Assembly (NCBI RefSeq): GCF_049445995.1
Contig: NZ_JBMSDZ010000010.1
Coordinates: 62,001-126,000, forward strand
Reading direction: 5' to 3'
DNA from: Dyella_A sp049445995
GTDB lineage: Bacteria > Pseudomonadota > Gammaproteobacteria > Xanthomonadales > Rhodanobacteraceae
Length of the DNA stretch: 64,000 nucleotides
Part shown: positions 36,043-47,649 of the stretch, piece by piece
Layout of the letters: each line of letters opens with the position of its first letter
Numbering within the stretch: the stretch's first letter is position 1
The notes under the pieces: model-generated
What the model saw: the letters and a program-made list of their open reading frames with translations, nothing else
What the model was told of the DNA's origin: nothing
The model's database searches: none
Program-made: the position numbers and the translations under genes

Positions 36043-37623
36043 ATGAGCAACGATCGACTGGCCATCCACATGATGGGACGCCAGACCCTGGGCGACCTGT
36101 TGTGGCGCAGCACCTGCCGGGTGCCGGACAAGACCGCCATCATCTACGGCGATACGCGGCTGAGCTATGCCCAACTGGACGAGCTGGCCAATCGCACCGC
36201 GCATGCGCTTGCCGAGCGCGGTATCGGCAAGGGCGAGCGGGTCGCGTTGCTCTCGCACAACCACTACTTGTTCGTCGTGCTGCATTTTGCGCTGGCGCGC
36301 CTGGGCGCGATCCTGGTTCCCGTCAACTTCATGCTCACCGGTGAAGATGTCGCCTACATCGTCGACCACTCCGGCGCGACCGGCCTGATCGTGGAGGATG
36401 CGCTGTTGCCGGTGGCCGAGGCGGCGCTGGCACTGGCGCACCATCCGGTCGGCCTGCGGGGGGTGATACCGGAACTGGGACTGGCCTTGCCAGCCGGATG
36501 GGAATCGGTGGAAGACTGGACCCGACATCCGTCCACGCAGATGCCTCAGGTGGAGATTGCCGATGACGATCCGCTGCAGATCCTCTACACCAGTGGCACC
36601 GAATCCAGGCCCAAGGGTGCGACGCTGTCCAGCCGCAACCTGATTGCGCAATACGCCAGTTGCATCATCGACGGCGAAATGTCGGGCAGGGACACCGAGG
36701 TCCATGCGCTGCCGCTGTTCCACTGCGCCCAACTGCATGGGCTGCTGGTGCCGGCGCTGTCGCTGGGCGCCACCAACATCATCCTGTCCAACCCCGAACC
36801 GGCGCGCCTGCTGGCCACGGTCGAGGCCGAACGCGTGAGCAAACTGTTCTGCCCGCCGACGGTGTGGATCTCGCTGCTCCGGCATCCCGACTTCGACCGG
36901 CGCGACCTGAGCTGTCTGACCAAGGGCTACTACGGCGCCTCGATCATGCCCGGCGAGGTCATCAAGGAACTGCTCCGGCGATTGCCGCAGATCAGGCTGT
37001 TCAATTTCTACGGGCAGACCGAAATGTGTCCGGTCGCCACGCTGCTGCGCCCGGAGGACCAACTGCGCAAACTCGGCTCGGCCGGACGCGCGGTGCTGCA
37101 CGTGGAAACCCGCGTAGTGGATGACGACGGCCAGCCGCTGCCGCCGGGACAGATCGGCGAGATCGTCCATCGTGGCCCCCATGTGATGCTGGGCTACTGG
37201 AATGACCCGGAAAAAACCGCCGAGGCCTTTCGCCACGGCTGGTTCCACAGCGGCGATCTGGGCGTGCTGGATGACGAGGGTTACCTCACCGTGGTCGACC
37301 GGAAGAAGGACATGATCAAGACCGGCGGCGAGAACGTGGCCAGCCGCGAGGTGGAGGAGGTGATTTACCAGCACGCTGCGGTGGCCGAGGTGGCGGTGAT
37401 CGGCGTGCCCCATCCGCATTGGATCGAGCAGGTTACCGCCGTGGTGGTCCTGCGCACGGGCGAAGCATTGCCTCCCGACGAGTTGCTGGCGTTCTGCCGC
37501 GAGCGGCTGGCCCACTTCAAGGCGCCCAAGGAAATCGTCTTCGTCGATGCGATGCCCAAAAATGCCGCCGGCAAGCTGCTCAAGCGGGAACTTCGCACGC
37601 TGCTGGCGGATCGCACGCGGTAA
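36043..37623 (+). CDS. Acyl-CoA synthetase (AMP-dependent ligase)
   Basis: The 526-residue ligase has LYTSGTESRPKGATLSS, FYGQTEMCPVATLL, RHGWFHSGDLGVLDDEGYL and VDRKKDMIKTGGENVASREVE, with AAGKLLKREL carrying the catalytic Lys. This is the FadD/FadD13-like class. GAAGAGG precedes the ATG by about 8 nt. It is the fourth acyl-CoA ligase of the island, which suggests that acids of different length or branching arise from the substrate. Confidence 0.9.
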   Translation: MSNDRLAIHMMGRQTLGDLLWRSTCRVPDKTAIIYGDTRLSYAQLDELANRTAHALAERGIGKGERVALLSHNHYLFVVLHFALARLGAILVPVNFMLTGEDVAYIVDHSGATGLIVEDALLPVAEAALALAHHPVGLRGVIPELGLALPAGWESVEDWTRHPSTQMPQVEIADDDPLQILYTSGTESRPKGATLSSRNLIAQYASCIIDGEMSGRDTEVHALPLFHCAQLHGLLVPALSLGATNIILSNPEPARLLATVEAERVSKLFCPPTVWISLLRHPDFDRRDLSCLTKGYYGASIMPGEVIKELLRRLPQIRLFNFYGQTEMCPVATLLRPEDQLRKLGSAGRAVLHVETRVVDDDGQPLPPGQIGEIVHRGPHVMLGYWNDPEKTAEAFRHGWFHSGDLGVLDDEGYLTVVDRKKDMIKTGGENVASREVEEVIYQHAAVAEVAVIGVPHPHWIEQVTAVVVLRTGEALPPDELLAFCRERLAHFKAPKEIVFVDAMPKNAAGKLLKRELRTLLADRTR

Positions 37624-37764
37624 TCACGCTGGTGGCGCACCGGCACTACGGAACGGATGACGCTGGCCGGCGTGCCGCCGAGCGACTGTCGCACGCCGGT
37701 CAGCTTGACACGAACCTGCTCCGGCGTGCGGATCCGGGCGCGCATGAACGGAAAAGTAAAATCG

Positions 37765-38421
37765 ATGGAAGCTTCATTCTGGAAATCGGTATGGACCAAG
37801 CGCGCCCTGGGTTTTCACCTGCCGTTTGTCCATCCCATCCTCAAGCGGTCGCTGCCACTGTTCGACCTCGCGCCGGATGCCCGGCTGTTTCTGCCGTTGT
37901 GTGGAAAAACACTGGACATCGCGTATCTGCTGTCGCTTGCCGGGTTTCACGTCACCGGCATCGAACTCAGCGAGATCGCCATCGGTGAACTGTTCGAGCA
38001 GCTGAACCTCGAACCCCTTGTGTCGACATGGCATGGCGGTCGCCTCTGGCGCAGTGGCAGGCTGAGCGTGTTCGAAGGCGACTTCTTCGAACTGACACCG
38101 GAGGAACTCGGTCCGGTAGCGCTGACCTACGACCGTGCCGCGCTGGTGGCACTGCCGGCCGATCTGCGTGCGCGTTATGCACAGCGACTCGTCCAGTTGA
38201 CCGACACGGCGGAACAATTGTTGATCAGTTTCGAATACGACCAGTCGCGCATGCCCGGCCCGCCGTTCGCGGTAACCGGGGCTGAACTCGAACGACTGTA
38301 TGGGCCGCACTATCGCCCCCAGGAGCTGTCGCGCAAGGACGTGATCGCGAACCAGCCCGCCTTTCTGGAACGCGGGCTGCAGCATTTCGAGGAAGTCGCC
38401 TGGCGGATGATTCCACGATAA
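37765..38421 (+). CDS. tpm: Thiopurine S-methyltransferase family protein
   Basis: The 218-residue SAM-dependent enzyme begins MEASFWKSVWTKRALGFHLP and contains the TPMT-type SAM motif LPLCGKTLDIAYLLSLAGFHVTGIELS, FEGDFFEL, TYDRAALVALP and SFEYDQSRMPGPPFAVTGAEL. Bacterial TPMTs methylate selenite, tellurite or thiols; the native substrate here is unknown. An in-frame ATG at 37744 would add seven residues, but 37765 matches the family start. A catabolic role is not obvious. Confidence 0.85.
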   Translation: MEASFWKSVWTKRALGFHLPFVHPILKRSLPLFDLAPDARLFLPLCGKTLDIAYLLSLAGFHVTGIELSEIAIGELFEQLNLEPLVSTWHGGRLWRSGRLSVFEGDFFELTPEELGPVALTYDRAALVALPADLRARYAQRLVQLTDTAEQLLISFEYDQSRMPGPPFAVTGAELERLYGPHYRPQELSRKDVIANQPAFLERGLQHFEEVAWRMIPR

Positions 38422-38454
38422 GGGCCGCCTCGTCGTGACAGACCGCATCGTGTT

Positions 38455-38470
38455 TCGTCGGAATGGACGA
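38455..38470. promoter_or_regulatory. Palindromic operator candidate TCGTC-N6-GACGA (site 5)
   Basis: TTCGTC-GGAATG-GACGAT lies in the gap after the TPMT gene, 125 bp upstream of the acyl-CoA dehydrogenase pair. Half-sites and spacing match sites 1-4. Confidence 0.55.
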
Positions 38471-38594
38471 TTGCCACGGCTCTCCGACGTCCCAAAAGAT
38501 AGTGATGGTTCGAGCACACGGTCAGCAAGCGCTTCGTCACCCGCCCTGCGTGGCATGAGCGTCGGGTGCATCGATCGAAAAAGGATGACACACC

Positions 38595-39770
38595 ATGAAT
38601 CTCGACTTCAGCCCGCAGGAACTCCAGTTCCGCGAGGAAGTTCGCCAGTGGATGCGCGAAAACGCGCCGCCGGATCCCGCCGGCGTCAAACTCGGGATAC
38701 CCCTGGACAAAGCCACCCAGATGGCGTGGGAGCAGCGCCTGGCATCCAAGGGCTGGCTGGCCTATACCTGGCCCAAGGAATACGGTGGTCCCGGCTGGAC
38801 CGTCACCCAACGCCACATTTTCGAGGAGGAACGTGCCGCCGCCGGCGCGCCCAATTCAGGCCCGTTCGGTCTGGCCATGCTGGGGCCGGTGCTGATGGCC
38901 TTCGGCAACGAACGGCAGCAGCAGCGTTACCTTCCGCGCATCGCCGCGGGCACTGAGTTGTGGTGCCAGGGTTATTCCGAACCCGGCGCCGGCTCGGACT
39001 TGGCCAGCCTGAAAACCCAGGCGCGCCGCGATGGCGATCACTACGTCGTCAATGGCCAGAAAATCTGGACCACCCAGGCCCACTGGGCCGACTGGATGTT
39101 CTGCCTGGTGCGCACCCACCCGGACGTACCCAGACAACAAGGCATCTCGTTCCTCCTGATCGACATGCGCAGCCCCGGTATCGAGATCCGGCCGATCATC
39201 ACCATCGACGGTCACCATCATCTCAACGAAGTATTTCTCACCGATGTCAGGGTGCCGGTGGAAAACCTGGTCGGCCAGGAAGGCCAGGGCTGGACGATCG
39301 CCAAGTATCTGCTCACCTTCGAGCGCACCACGATCGCCGGCGTGGCCGATTCGAAATACGAGATCGGACGGCTCAAGGCGGTGGCCGTCCGGCATCGTGT
39401 CGATGGCCATGCCCTCATCGACGAACCGGGCGTAAGCGAACGCATCGCCGAGCTGGAAATCGACCTGCTGGCGCTCGAATACACCAACCTGCGTGCGCTG
39501 GACCGGCTGGCCCGGGGCAAGGCACCCGGCGCCGAGTCCTCCGGCCTGAAGATCCGCGGCACCGAACTGCAGCAGGCGATTTCCGAGGCGATGGTGGATC
39601 TGGGCGGTCAAGACGCCCTGCCCTGGCTGAGCACCGAGCCGGCCGGCGACCCGGCTTTCGACAGCGCCACGGTGCGCTACAACTTCCTGCGTGCCAGCTC
39701 GATCTACGGCGGCAGCAACGAAATCCAGAAAAACGTGATCGCCAAGCAACTTCTTGGCGGCGGACACTGA
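38595..39770 (+). CDS. Acyl-CoA dehydrogenase, pimeloyl-CoA dehydrogenase large-subunit type
   Basis: The 391-residue protein opens MNLDFSPQELQFREEVRQWM and has QGYSEPGAGSDLASLKTQA, WTTQAHWADWMFCLVRT and an ending YNFLRASSIYGGSNEIQKNV followed by IAKQLLGG. These match large subunits of heteromeric acyl-CoA dehydrogenases such as PimC and the steroid ChsE-type pairs. The partner starts 11 nt downstream. Such alpha2beta2 enzymes have one active site per heterodimer and often take bulky or dicarboxylic acyl chains. AAGGA precedes the ATG. Confidence 0.88.
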   Translation: MNLDFSPQELQFREEVRQWMRENAPPDPAGVKLGIPLDKATQMAWEQRLASKGWLAYTWPKEYGGPGWTVTQRHIFEEERAAAGAPNSGPFGLAMLGPVLMAFGNERQQQRYLPRIAAGTELWCQGYSEPGAGSDLASLKTQARRDGDHYVVNGQKIWTTQAHWADWMFCLVRTHPDVPRQQGISFLLIDMRSPGIEIRPIITIDGHHHLNEVFLTDVRVPVENLVGQEGQGWTIAKYLLTFERTTIAGVADSKYEIGRLKAVAVRHRVDGHALIDEPGVSERIAELEIDLLALEYTNLRALDRLARGKAPGAESSGLKIRGTELQQAISEAMVDLGGQDALPWLSTEPAGDPAFDSATVRYNFLRASSIYGGSNEIQKNVIAKQLLGGGH

Positions 39771-39781
39771 GGAAAATCCGC

Positions 39782-40939
39782 ATGGACTTCTCCCTCAGCG
39801 ACGAACAGCGGATGATCCGCGACAGCGTCGAGCGATTCATCGAGAAAAACCACGATTTCAAACAGTACCTCGCGACTGTTGCGCAACCGGGTCAGATCGA
39901 TACCGGGACATGGGCGCAATTTGCCGAGTCCGGCTGGCTGGGGTTGCCATTGCCGGAGCACGCTGGCGGCTTCGGCGGCACCGCCATCGAAACGATGCTG
40001 ATCATGGAGGGCTTTGGCGCCGGCTTGGTCACCGAACCGTTCATCCCCACCGTGGTGCTCGGCGGCCGACTGGTGGCGAACAGCGGCAACGCCGCCCAAC
40101 GGGCGCGCGTGCTGGAACCGCTCATCGACGGCAAGCTGCAGCTGGCGGTGGCGATGTACGAGCACGGCGCCCGTTACCGCCTGAGCCACTGCGCCACGCG
40201 CGCCAAGCCCAGTGGCAGCGGCGGCTACCGCCTCAACGGCGAGAAGACCATGGTGCTCAATGCGCCCAATGCCGACCTGCTGGTGGTGGTCGCGCGCACC
40301 GCCGGTACGCTGCAGGATGAAGCCGGGCTCAGTATGTTCCTGGTCGATCCCAAGACCGCCGGTGTGTCGCTGCGATCCTGCGCGGTGCTGGGCGGCGGCG
40401 TGGCTGCCGAAGTGCGGCTGGAAGGTGTGGAGGTATCGGCCGACGCGCTGCTGGGTGAAGCCGGTCAAGCGTTCGCGGGGCTGGAGCAGGCCCTGGATCA
40501 TGCGACCGTGGCGACTTGTGCCGAGGCATTGGGTGCGATGCAGGCATTGTTCAAGCGCACCGTGGATTACAGCAAAGTGCGCAAGCAGTTCGGCGCCCCG
40601 ATCGGCAGCTTCCAGGTGCTCCAGCACCGCATGGTGGATATGTTCAACGACCTGGAGCAGTCGCGTTCGATGGTCTACATGGCCTCGGTTCGCGTCGAGA
40701 GCAAGGTGCCCGACGAGCGTCGCCGCGCCGCGTCGGCGGCCAAGGCCTATCTCGGCAAGACCTCGCGCTTCATCGCGCAGCAGGCGGTGCAGATCCACGG
40801 CGGCATCGGCATGACCGAGGAGCTGGATGTCGGCCATTACTTTCGCCGCCTCACCGCCTTTGGAAATCTCTATGGCGACCGCGCCCATCATTTGCGCCGG
40901 TTTGCCGGTTTGCCGGCGGCGAACGCCGATGCGACCTGA
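39782..40939 (+). CDS. Acyl-CoA dehydrogenase, pimeloyl-CoA dehydrogenase small-subunit type
   Basis: The 385-residue partner begins MDFSLSDEQRMIRDSVERFI and has LGLPLPEHAGGFGGTAIETM, ATCAEALGAMQALFKRTVDYSKVRKQFGAPIGSFQVLQHRM and a C-terminal QQAVQIHGGIGMTEELDVGHYFRRL. The central SEPGAGSD-type flavin motif is replaced by a divergent MYEHGARYRLSHCATRAK segment, as expected for the small subunit of Pim/ChsE-type heteromers. GAGGAAAA precedes the ATG at 39782. A much longer frame upstream only overlaps the large-subunit gene. Confidence 0.88.
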   Translation: MDFSLSDEQRMIRDSVERFIEKNHDFKQYLATVAQPGQIDTGTWAQFAESGWLGLPLPEHAGGFGGTAIETMLIMEGFGAGLVTEPFIPTVVLGGRLVANSGNAAQRARVLEPLIDGKLQLAVAMYEHGARYRLSHCATRAKPSGSGGYRLNGEKTMVLNAPNADLLVVVARTAGTLQDEAGLSMFLVDPKTAGVSLRSCAVLGGGVAAEVRLEGVEVSADALLGEAGQAFAGLEQALDHATVATCAEALGAMQALFKRTVDYSKVRKQFGAPIGSFQVLQHRMVDMFNDLEQSRSMVYMASVRVESKVPDERRRAASAAKAYLGKTSRFIAQQAVQIHGGIGMTEELDVGHYFRRLTAFGNLYGDRAHHLRRFAGLPAANADAT

Positions 40940-40984
40940 GCACCGTACCGTACGCGATGGTCGGCGTACCGGGAGGGTTGTGCC

Positions 40985-41830
40985 TTGACACAAACCAGAA
41001 ACTCCTCCGGCGGCCGGCACCACAGCGAGCGCGAGCGCATGCTGTTGATGACGCCGGATCGGGTGTTTTATCGAGGCTTGCTGGGCACGCCGTCGCTGCG
41101 CAATTTCGGCTCGATCACGCTGTACGCGTCGATGGGCTGCCCGTTCGGCCTGAGCCTGGATGGTCAACGTTGGGAGCAGCATGAACTGGCGGTGGTGCCG
41201 CCGCACACCGCGCATCGCATCGTCACGCAAGATCCGCTGATCGGCTCGATCATGATCGAGCCGGAAAGCGTCGATCCGGCTCGGCTCCCGGCGGTGTTGC
41301 GTCCATCATCCCGTACCGACATGGCCTCGCTCGAACGCATCCGTGCGGCTTACGCCTATCTGCAGACCTTTGACGGCGGCCGGCCGCTGGACACGCGCGA
41401 TTCGGATCGGTTGTTCTGGGGTCAAACATTGGCTGCGCGCAACCTGGATCACCGTGTTGCGGCCACCATCGAGAGAATCGCGCGCGACCCTGCCGGTCAC
41501 CACAGTGGGGAAGTCTGTGCCGATGAGGCCGGCTTGTCGTTTTCGCGTTTCCTGCACCTTTTCAAGCAGGAAACGGGCGTCGCCTTTCGCAAGTTTCAGG
41601 CGTGGAAGCGCGCTCGCTCGCTGCTCCATCACGTCAATCGGCGCAGTTCGCTGGTGGATATCGCGCTGGACGTGGGCTATCCGGACTCGACCCATTTCAG
41701 CCACGTCATCCGGCAGGTCTACGGCTTGCCACCGAGGGAAATTTTCGCCGGTTCGCGCCGGCTGGTGATTCTCCGCCAGGAACCGTCACCCGCCGATTTC
41801 TGCCGGCAGCGACGCCCTGTCGCTGCGTGA
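40985..41830 (+). CDS. AraC-family transcriptional regulator
   Basis: The 281-residue regulator has a C-terminal double HTH: CADEAGLSFSRFLHLFKQETGVAFRKFQAWKR, then SLVDIALDVGYPDSTHFSHVIRQVYGLPPREI. The N-terminal part looks like a cupin-like sensing domain (ELAVVPPHTAHRIV). The TTG at 40985 has GGGAGGG 7 nt upstream and was chosen; an ATG at 41039 is an alternative. It is embedded between the acyl-CoA dehydrogenase pair and the FadB-like gene, so it may control this operon, but its ligand and sites are unknown. Confidence 0.86.
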   Translation: MTQTRNSSGGRHHSERERMLLMTPDRVFYRGLLGTPSLRNFGSITLYASMGCPFGLSLDGQRWEQHELAVVPPHTAHRIVTQDPLIGSIMIEPESVDPARLPAVLRPSSRTDMASLERIRAAYAYLQTFDGGRPLDTRDSDRLFWGQTLAARNLDHRVAATIERIARDPAGHHSGEVCADEAGLSFSRFLHLFKQETGVAFRKFQAWKRARSLLHHVNRRSSLVDIALDVGYPDSTHFSHVIRQVYGLPPREIFAGSRRLVILRQEPSPADFCRQRRPVAA

Positions 41831-41902
41831 TCTTCCATCGATTCCAGCCGGTCGTGTTCTGCGCGCCGCTGATCAAACATGCGCACAACGAGGAAACCTC
41901 CC

Positions 41903-44037
<2,135 letters not shown>

Positions 44038-44041
<4 letters not shown>

Positions 44042-44961
44042 GCGGCCGGCCAAAGACGCCGGTATACGCCCGCGCCGGGGCCGGACCGGGAACGCCGGTG
44101 AAATTGCAGCACTTTCAAGGCAGCGCAGGCATCCGCCTGGCAGCGGATGTCGGTGGCGATCCGACCCGCCCCACCGTGGTGCTGCTGCATGGTGGCGGCC
44201 AGACCCGGCACTCCTGGAACAAGCTGGCACGGCATCTGGTACAGCTCGGTTACCACGCCGTGTCGCTGGATCTTCGCGGCCATGGCGACAGCGACTGGGC
44301 ACCGCAGGGTGACTATAGCGTCGATGCCTTTGTCGCCGACCTGCATGCCGTGCTGGGCCAGCTGCAGCGTCCACCGGTGTTGATCGGCGCGTCACTGGGC
44401 GGCATCACCTCGTTGCTGGCGGTGGGCGAGTGCGAGCGAACGATCGCGCGCGGGCTGGTGCTGGTGGACGTAGTGCCGCGCATGGAGGAAGCCGGCCTGC
44501 GGCGGATACACGCCTTCATGCGCGCCAACCTGGACGGCTTCGACACCCTCGACGAAGTGGCAGCCGCCGTCACGGCCTATCTGCCACAACGCCCCCGGGC
44601 GCCCAATCCCCAAGGCCTGCGCAAGAATGTCCGACAAGCCGGGAACGGAAGGTTTTACTGGCACTGGGATCCGGCGCTGATCCACAGTGACCGTCGTCCC
44701 GATGGAACCCGGGCGGCTCAGCGGTTGCGCCGCGCCGCACGCGCCATCACGCTGCCCACCATGCTGGTGCGCGGCAAGCTGAGCGACGTGGTCAGCCAGA
44801 AGGGGGTGGATGATTTGCTGGCGCTGATCTGTGGCGCACGAGCAATCGAAGTCGACGGGGCCGGCCACATGGTGGCTGGCGATCAAAACGATCCGTTCAA
44901 TGACGCGGTGGAACAATTCCTGGTCGAACTTGGCGAGCCGGCGGCAGCACGCCAGCCGTAG
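44038..44961 (+). CDS. Alpha/beta hydrolase
   Basis: The 307-residue protein has the fold motifs LLHGGGQTRHSWNKLA, LDLRGHGDSDWAP, nucleophile elbow IGASLGG and the catalytic His in VDGAGHMVAGDQND. It overlaps the stop of the FadB-like gene (ATGA at 44038-44041), so the two are translationally coupled. It may hydrolyse an ester or thioester intermediate. Substrate unknown. Confidence 0.86.
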
Positions 44962-45153
44962 CTGGCGCAGCAGCGTTGATAGCTGCCGGAAGCAAGGCTT
45001 GCAGCGTGGTCCCGAAAGGACGTGCTTGTGCGACGCACTCACCGCACACCTGTCGCACCAAAACATGCACTGAACAGATCAACCGATCTCCGCGCTTTGT
45101 TCACTTCACTGCGACTTCGGGTTCCGAATAGTGCGCCCGCGCATCGCACATCA

Positions 45154-45318
45154 TTCATCGTCGACCGAGATCTCAACGTGCATGCGGGCATCGTCGTCGG
45201 CCAGTTGCAGCGTCGATTGGGTCGGTATGACCTGTTTCGCAAGTACCAGGTCAAGGTTCGGCAATTCGTGACGTCCTCCGCCATCACGGACGGCTGGGGC
45301 GTGGTTCACACGGCATAA
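45154..45318 (+). pseudogene. C-terminal remnant of an ImmA/IrrE-family metallopeptidase
   Basis: The reading frame FIVDRDLNVHAGIVVGQLQR, then RKYQVKVRQFVTSSAITDGW to a stop at 45318, resembles the end of ImmA/IrrE peptidases that act as partners of HTH regulators in toxin-antitoxin-like or phage-control pairs. The catalytic HExxH part and the N-terminus are missing upstream; 44962-45150 holds no recognisable remainder. It is a 5'-truncated leftover. The next gene, at 45334, may have been its neighbour in the original locus. Confidence 0.55.
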
Positions 45319-45333
45319 CAGGAGCACACCGCG

Positions 45334-45814
45334 ATGTCGGGTTATTTCGAATGCAGTCAAAGAGTACGTCGAGCGCTACAAGGCGGAGGTCGGCGCCGAC
45401 GGGCTGCTCGATCCTCACGCCGTCGCCGAGTGGGCGTACCGCAACGGCTTGCACAAGCCCAACCTGACCACGGTCATCGACGCGATCGCCAGCGACATTG
45501 CGCAAGCGTTCCGCGAAGAATACCGCGTGGATCGTCACGGCCGACGCTATCGCGCCAAACACGCGGCGCTGGAAAAGCGCGGCACCAAGTCGATCTCCCT
45601 GTGGGCCGATATGGACGATCCCAACGCGCCCCATACCCACTTTCAGAAATCGTTCGCGCAGCGACGCCATCAGATCGTCGATGACTGCGTGCAGCTCAAG
45701 ACCGACGTTGACGTCTACAACGACAAGCGCAACGCCGCCCAGCCGATCCAGGTTCCGCTCGATTTCACCCTCGACGTGGCTGAGCTGCAGCAGGTGCTGC
45801 GCAAGGTCGCCTGA
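45334..45814 (+). pseudogene. Conserved-type hypothetical protein, probably frameshifted near the start
   Basis: A clear coding frame runs from about 45341 (SNAVKEYVERYKAEVGADGL) to the stop at 45812-45814, about 155 residues, without a normal start codon. An ATG at 45334 with AGGAG upstream is in another frame; deleting one G of the GGG at 45338-45340 would join them (M-S-V-I-S-N-A-V-K). So either the gene carries a one-base insertion or the sequence has an error. The first ordinary in-frame ATG is at 45449, which would lose about 37 residues. No domain was recognised. It follows an ImmA/IrrE remnant. Confidence 0.5.
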
Positions 45815-46003
45815 CTTCGTAACCATCAAAAAAGGCTTCCTCCGCGCACGCACTACCCATCAGTGCGGCATGCGGGACATGTCAGGCGAGTCTAGCGCGC
45901 TAGCACGAGACGCCATCGTGACGATGATCAAGCGTGACGTCTTGCACGCACTCGTGCTGCAGGCATTCGACACCCCCGCATCGATGTCACCGCGGCGCAG
46001 ATG

Positions 46004-46840
46004 TTACGCGGCGCCGACCGGCCAACCCGCGCCCTGTATGGCGGCCTTGGCCGCATCGGTCGCGGGGAGGTCCGTGCGCCAGCGCGAGGCATCCAGTCGT
46101 TGTCCGCTGATACTGTCCGACGCGTCGGAAACGAGCCAAAGCAGTGGTGGCACGATAATGTCCGGGTCGAGCAGCTGTGCGCGAACCTGTTCGGGCACCG
46201 AGGCGGGGATCATGCCGGTGGCGGTGGCGCCGCCGGGCAGCAGGGCATTGACCGTGATGCCCGTGCCGGCCAGGTCCTGCGCCCAGATCAGGGTTTCCGA
46301 TTCCAGCGCGGCCTTGGACGGGCCGTAGGGCGAGAAGCCACGCCGACGCATGGTCTCGTGGTTCATCGAGATATTCACGATGCGGCCCCGGCCGGCCTGC
46401 AGCATCGTGGGCGCGGCCGCGCGCGCCATCAGGAACGGGCCGTTGACGTTGGTGTCGATCACCATCTGCCACACCTCCGGGGCCACTTCCCAGAAGCGCG
46501 CCGGTTCGCTCAGAAACCGCTCGCTGACGTACTTCATGCCGCGGCCGGCGTTGTTGACCAGGATATCCAGCCGGCCGAAGTGCTCCAGCGCCGTGGCCAC
46601 CACGCGCGCGCAATCGGCGGCGCGAGTGACGTCGGCCACCAGTGGCAACACACGACCGTCGCCCGCCTCGCGCGCCACGGCGTCGAGCTCGGCCGACTCC
46701 CGCGAGGCGGTGGCCACGACGTGCGCTCCCGCGCGGGCCAGCCCGAGGGTCATCGCCCGGCCCAGTCCGCGCCCGCCACCGGTGACAATCGCCACCCGCG
46801 AGGTCAGCGACGGCGGAAGCGGTGAGAGATCGTCTGTCAT
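46004..46840 (-). CDS. Short-chain dehydrogenase/reductase
   Basis: The 278-residue SDR has VAIVTGGGRGLGRAMTLGLARAG, LVADVTRAAD, ILVNNAGRGMKYV, catalytic Ser in IVNISMNHETM and YGPSK. The ending SDSISGQRLDASRW is typical of classical SDRs. The substrate is unknown. It stands apart from the beta-oxidation operons, on the minus strand with a 190-bp featureless gap downstream. Confidence 0.86.
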   Translation of the reverse strand: MTDDLSPLPPSLTSRVAIVTGGGRGLGRAMTLGLARAGAHVVATASRESAELDAVAREAGDGRVLPLVADVTRAADCARVVATALEHFGRLDILVNNAGRGMKYVSERFLSEPARFWEVAPEVWQMVIDTNVNGPFLMARAAAPTMLQAGRGRIVNISMNHETMRRRGFSPYGPSKAALESETLIWAQDLAGTGITVNALLPGGATATGMIPASVPEQVRAQLLDPDIIVPPLLWLVSDASDSISGQRLDASRWRTDLPATDAAKAAIQGAGWPVGAA

Positions 46841-46928
46841 GTCGAATCCTTAGTTCTTGTGAATGGCTCGAGGTCCTGCGCCTGCCGGCGAAGACGTCCC
46901 GTGGGAGAGCTGCGAGAGCTGCGGCGCG

Positions 46929-47624
46929 TCAGCAGGCGCCACCACCGGTAGGCGGGCTGGATGGGCGGGCGAGGTGGCCGGTTTTCACCCACAGTTGGCA
47001 GCCGTCGCGTCCGGCGTGCGCATCGAGCGCAGCACCCGGTGGCAGCCGTAGCCACGACAGCCGGCCGAAGTGCTCGTTACTTTCGTGGAACATCCCGTCG
47101 ACCACGAGGATTTCGCCGCCGCCGGGCAGTACCGGCCACCGCACGCGGGTGTGCGGTCCCCAATGTTCCAGCCGGACCTCCTCGCAGGCGTCACGGAACA
47201 GCGGCTTGACCGCGACACCGGCTCGCAACTCCTCTGGCGTGAACTCCAGCGCAGAGGGATGCAGGCGCAGGGAAATGCGGTCGAGCGGGTCGAATTGCCA
47301 GAGCTTGACGAAGATCGTGCAGCCGCTCGCCGAGCCCGGCGCATGGCGGCTTTGCGGTGGGTTGCGCACGTAGCTTCCGGCCGGAAAGTCGCCGGTTTCA
47401 TCCTGGAACACACCGTCGAGCACCAAGAACTCCTCGCCACCGCCATGGGTATGCGGCGAAAAGTGGCTGTTGGGCGCGTAGCGGACGATGGAGGTCGCGC
47501 GCGCGACCTCCCCGCCGATCCGGTCCAGCATGCGCCGATCGATACCTGCCACGGGTGAAGGAACCCAATCCAGGGTCGCGGCGTGGACTGCGACGCGCTG
47601 TGAAAAATCCGCATTCAGCTGCAT
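46929..47624 (-). CDS. ChrR-like cupin-domain protein
   Basis: The 231-residue protein contains two cupin barrels: APNSHFSPHTHGGGEEFLVLDGVFQDETGDFPAGSYVRNPPQSRH is the first, with metal-type His/Glu ligands, and the second (LEHWGPHTRVRWPVLPGGGEILVVDG) is more degenerate. Such ChrR-like cupins occur as sensor domains of anti-sigma factors; no sigma factor is next to it here. CTGGAG precedes the ATG at 47624. It lies 25 bp downstream of a GST gene. Confidence 0.8.
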   Translation of the reverse strand: MQLNADFSQRVAVHAATLDWVPSPVAGIDRRMLDRIGGEVARATSIVRYAPNSHFSPHTHGGGEEFLVLDGVFQDETGDFPAGSYVRNPPQSRHAPGSASGCTIFVKLWQFDPLDRISLRLHPSALEFTPEELRAGVAVKPLFRDACEEVRLEHWGPHTRVRWPVLPGGGEILVVDGMFHESNEHFGRLSWLRLPPGAALDAHAGRDGCQLWVKTGHLARPSSPPTGGGAC

Positions 47625-47649
47625 GTCGGCTCCAGTGCAGTCGGTGTGC

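Noticed and set aside
45892..45903. Perfect 12-bp palindrome CTAGCGCGCTAG
   Set aside because: Short, single, and in a gap with no promoter or gene context; not enough to call a site.
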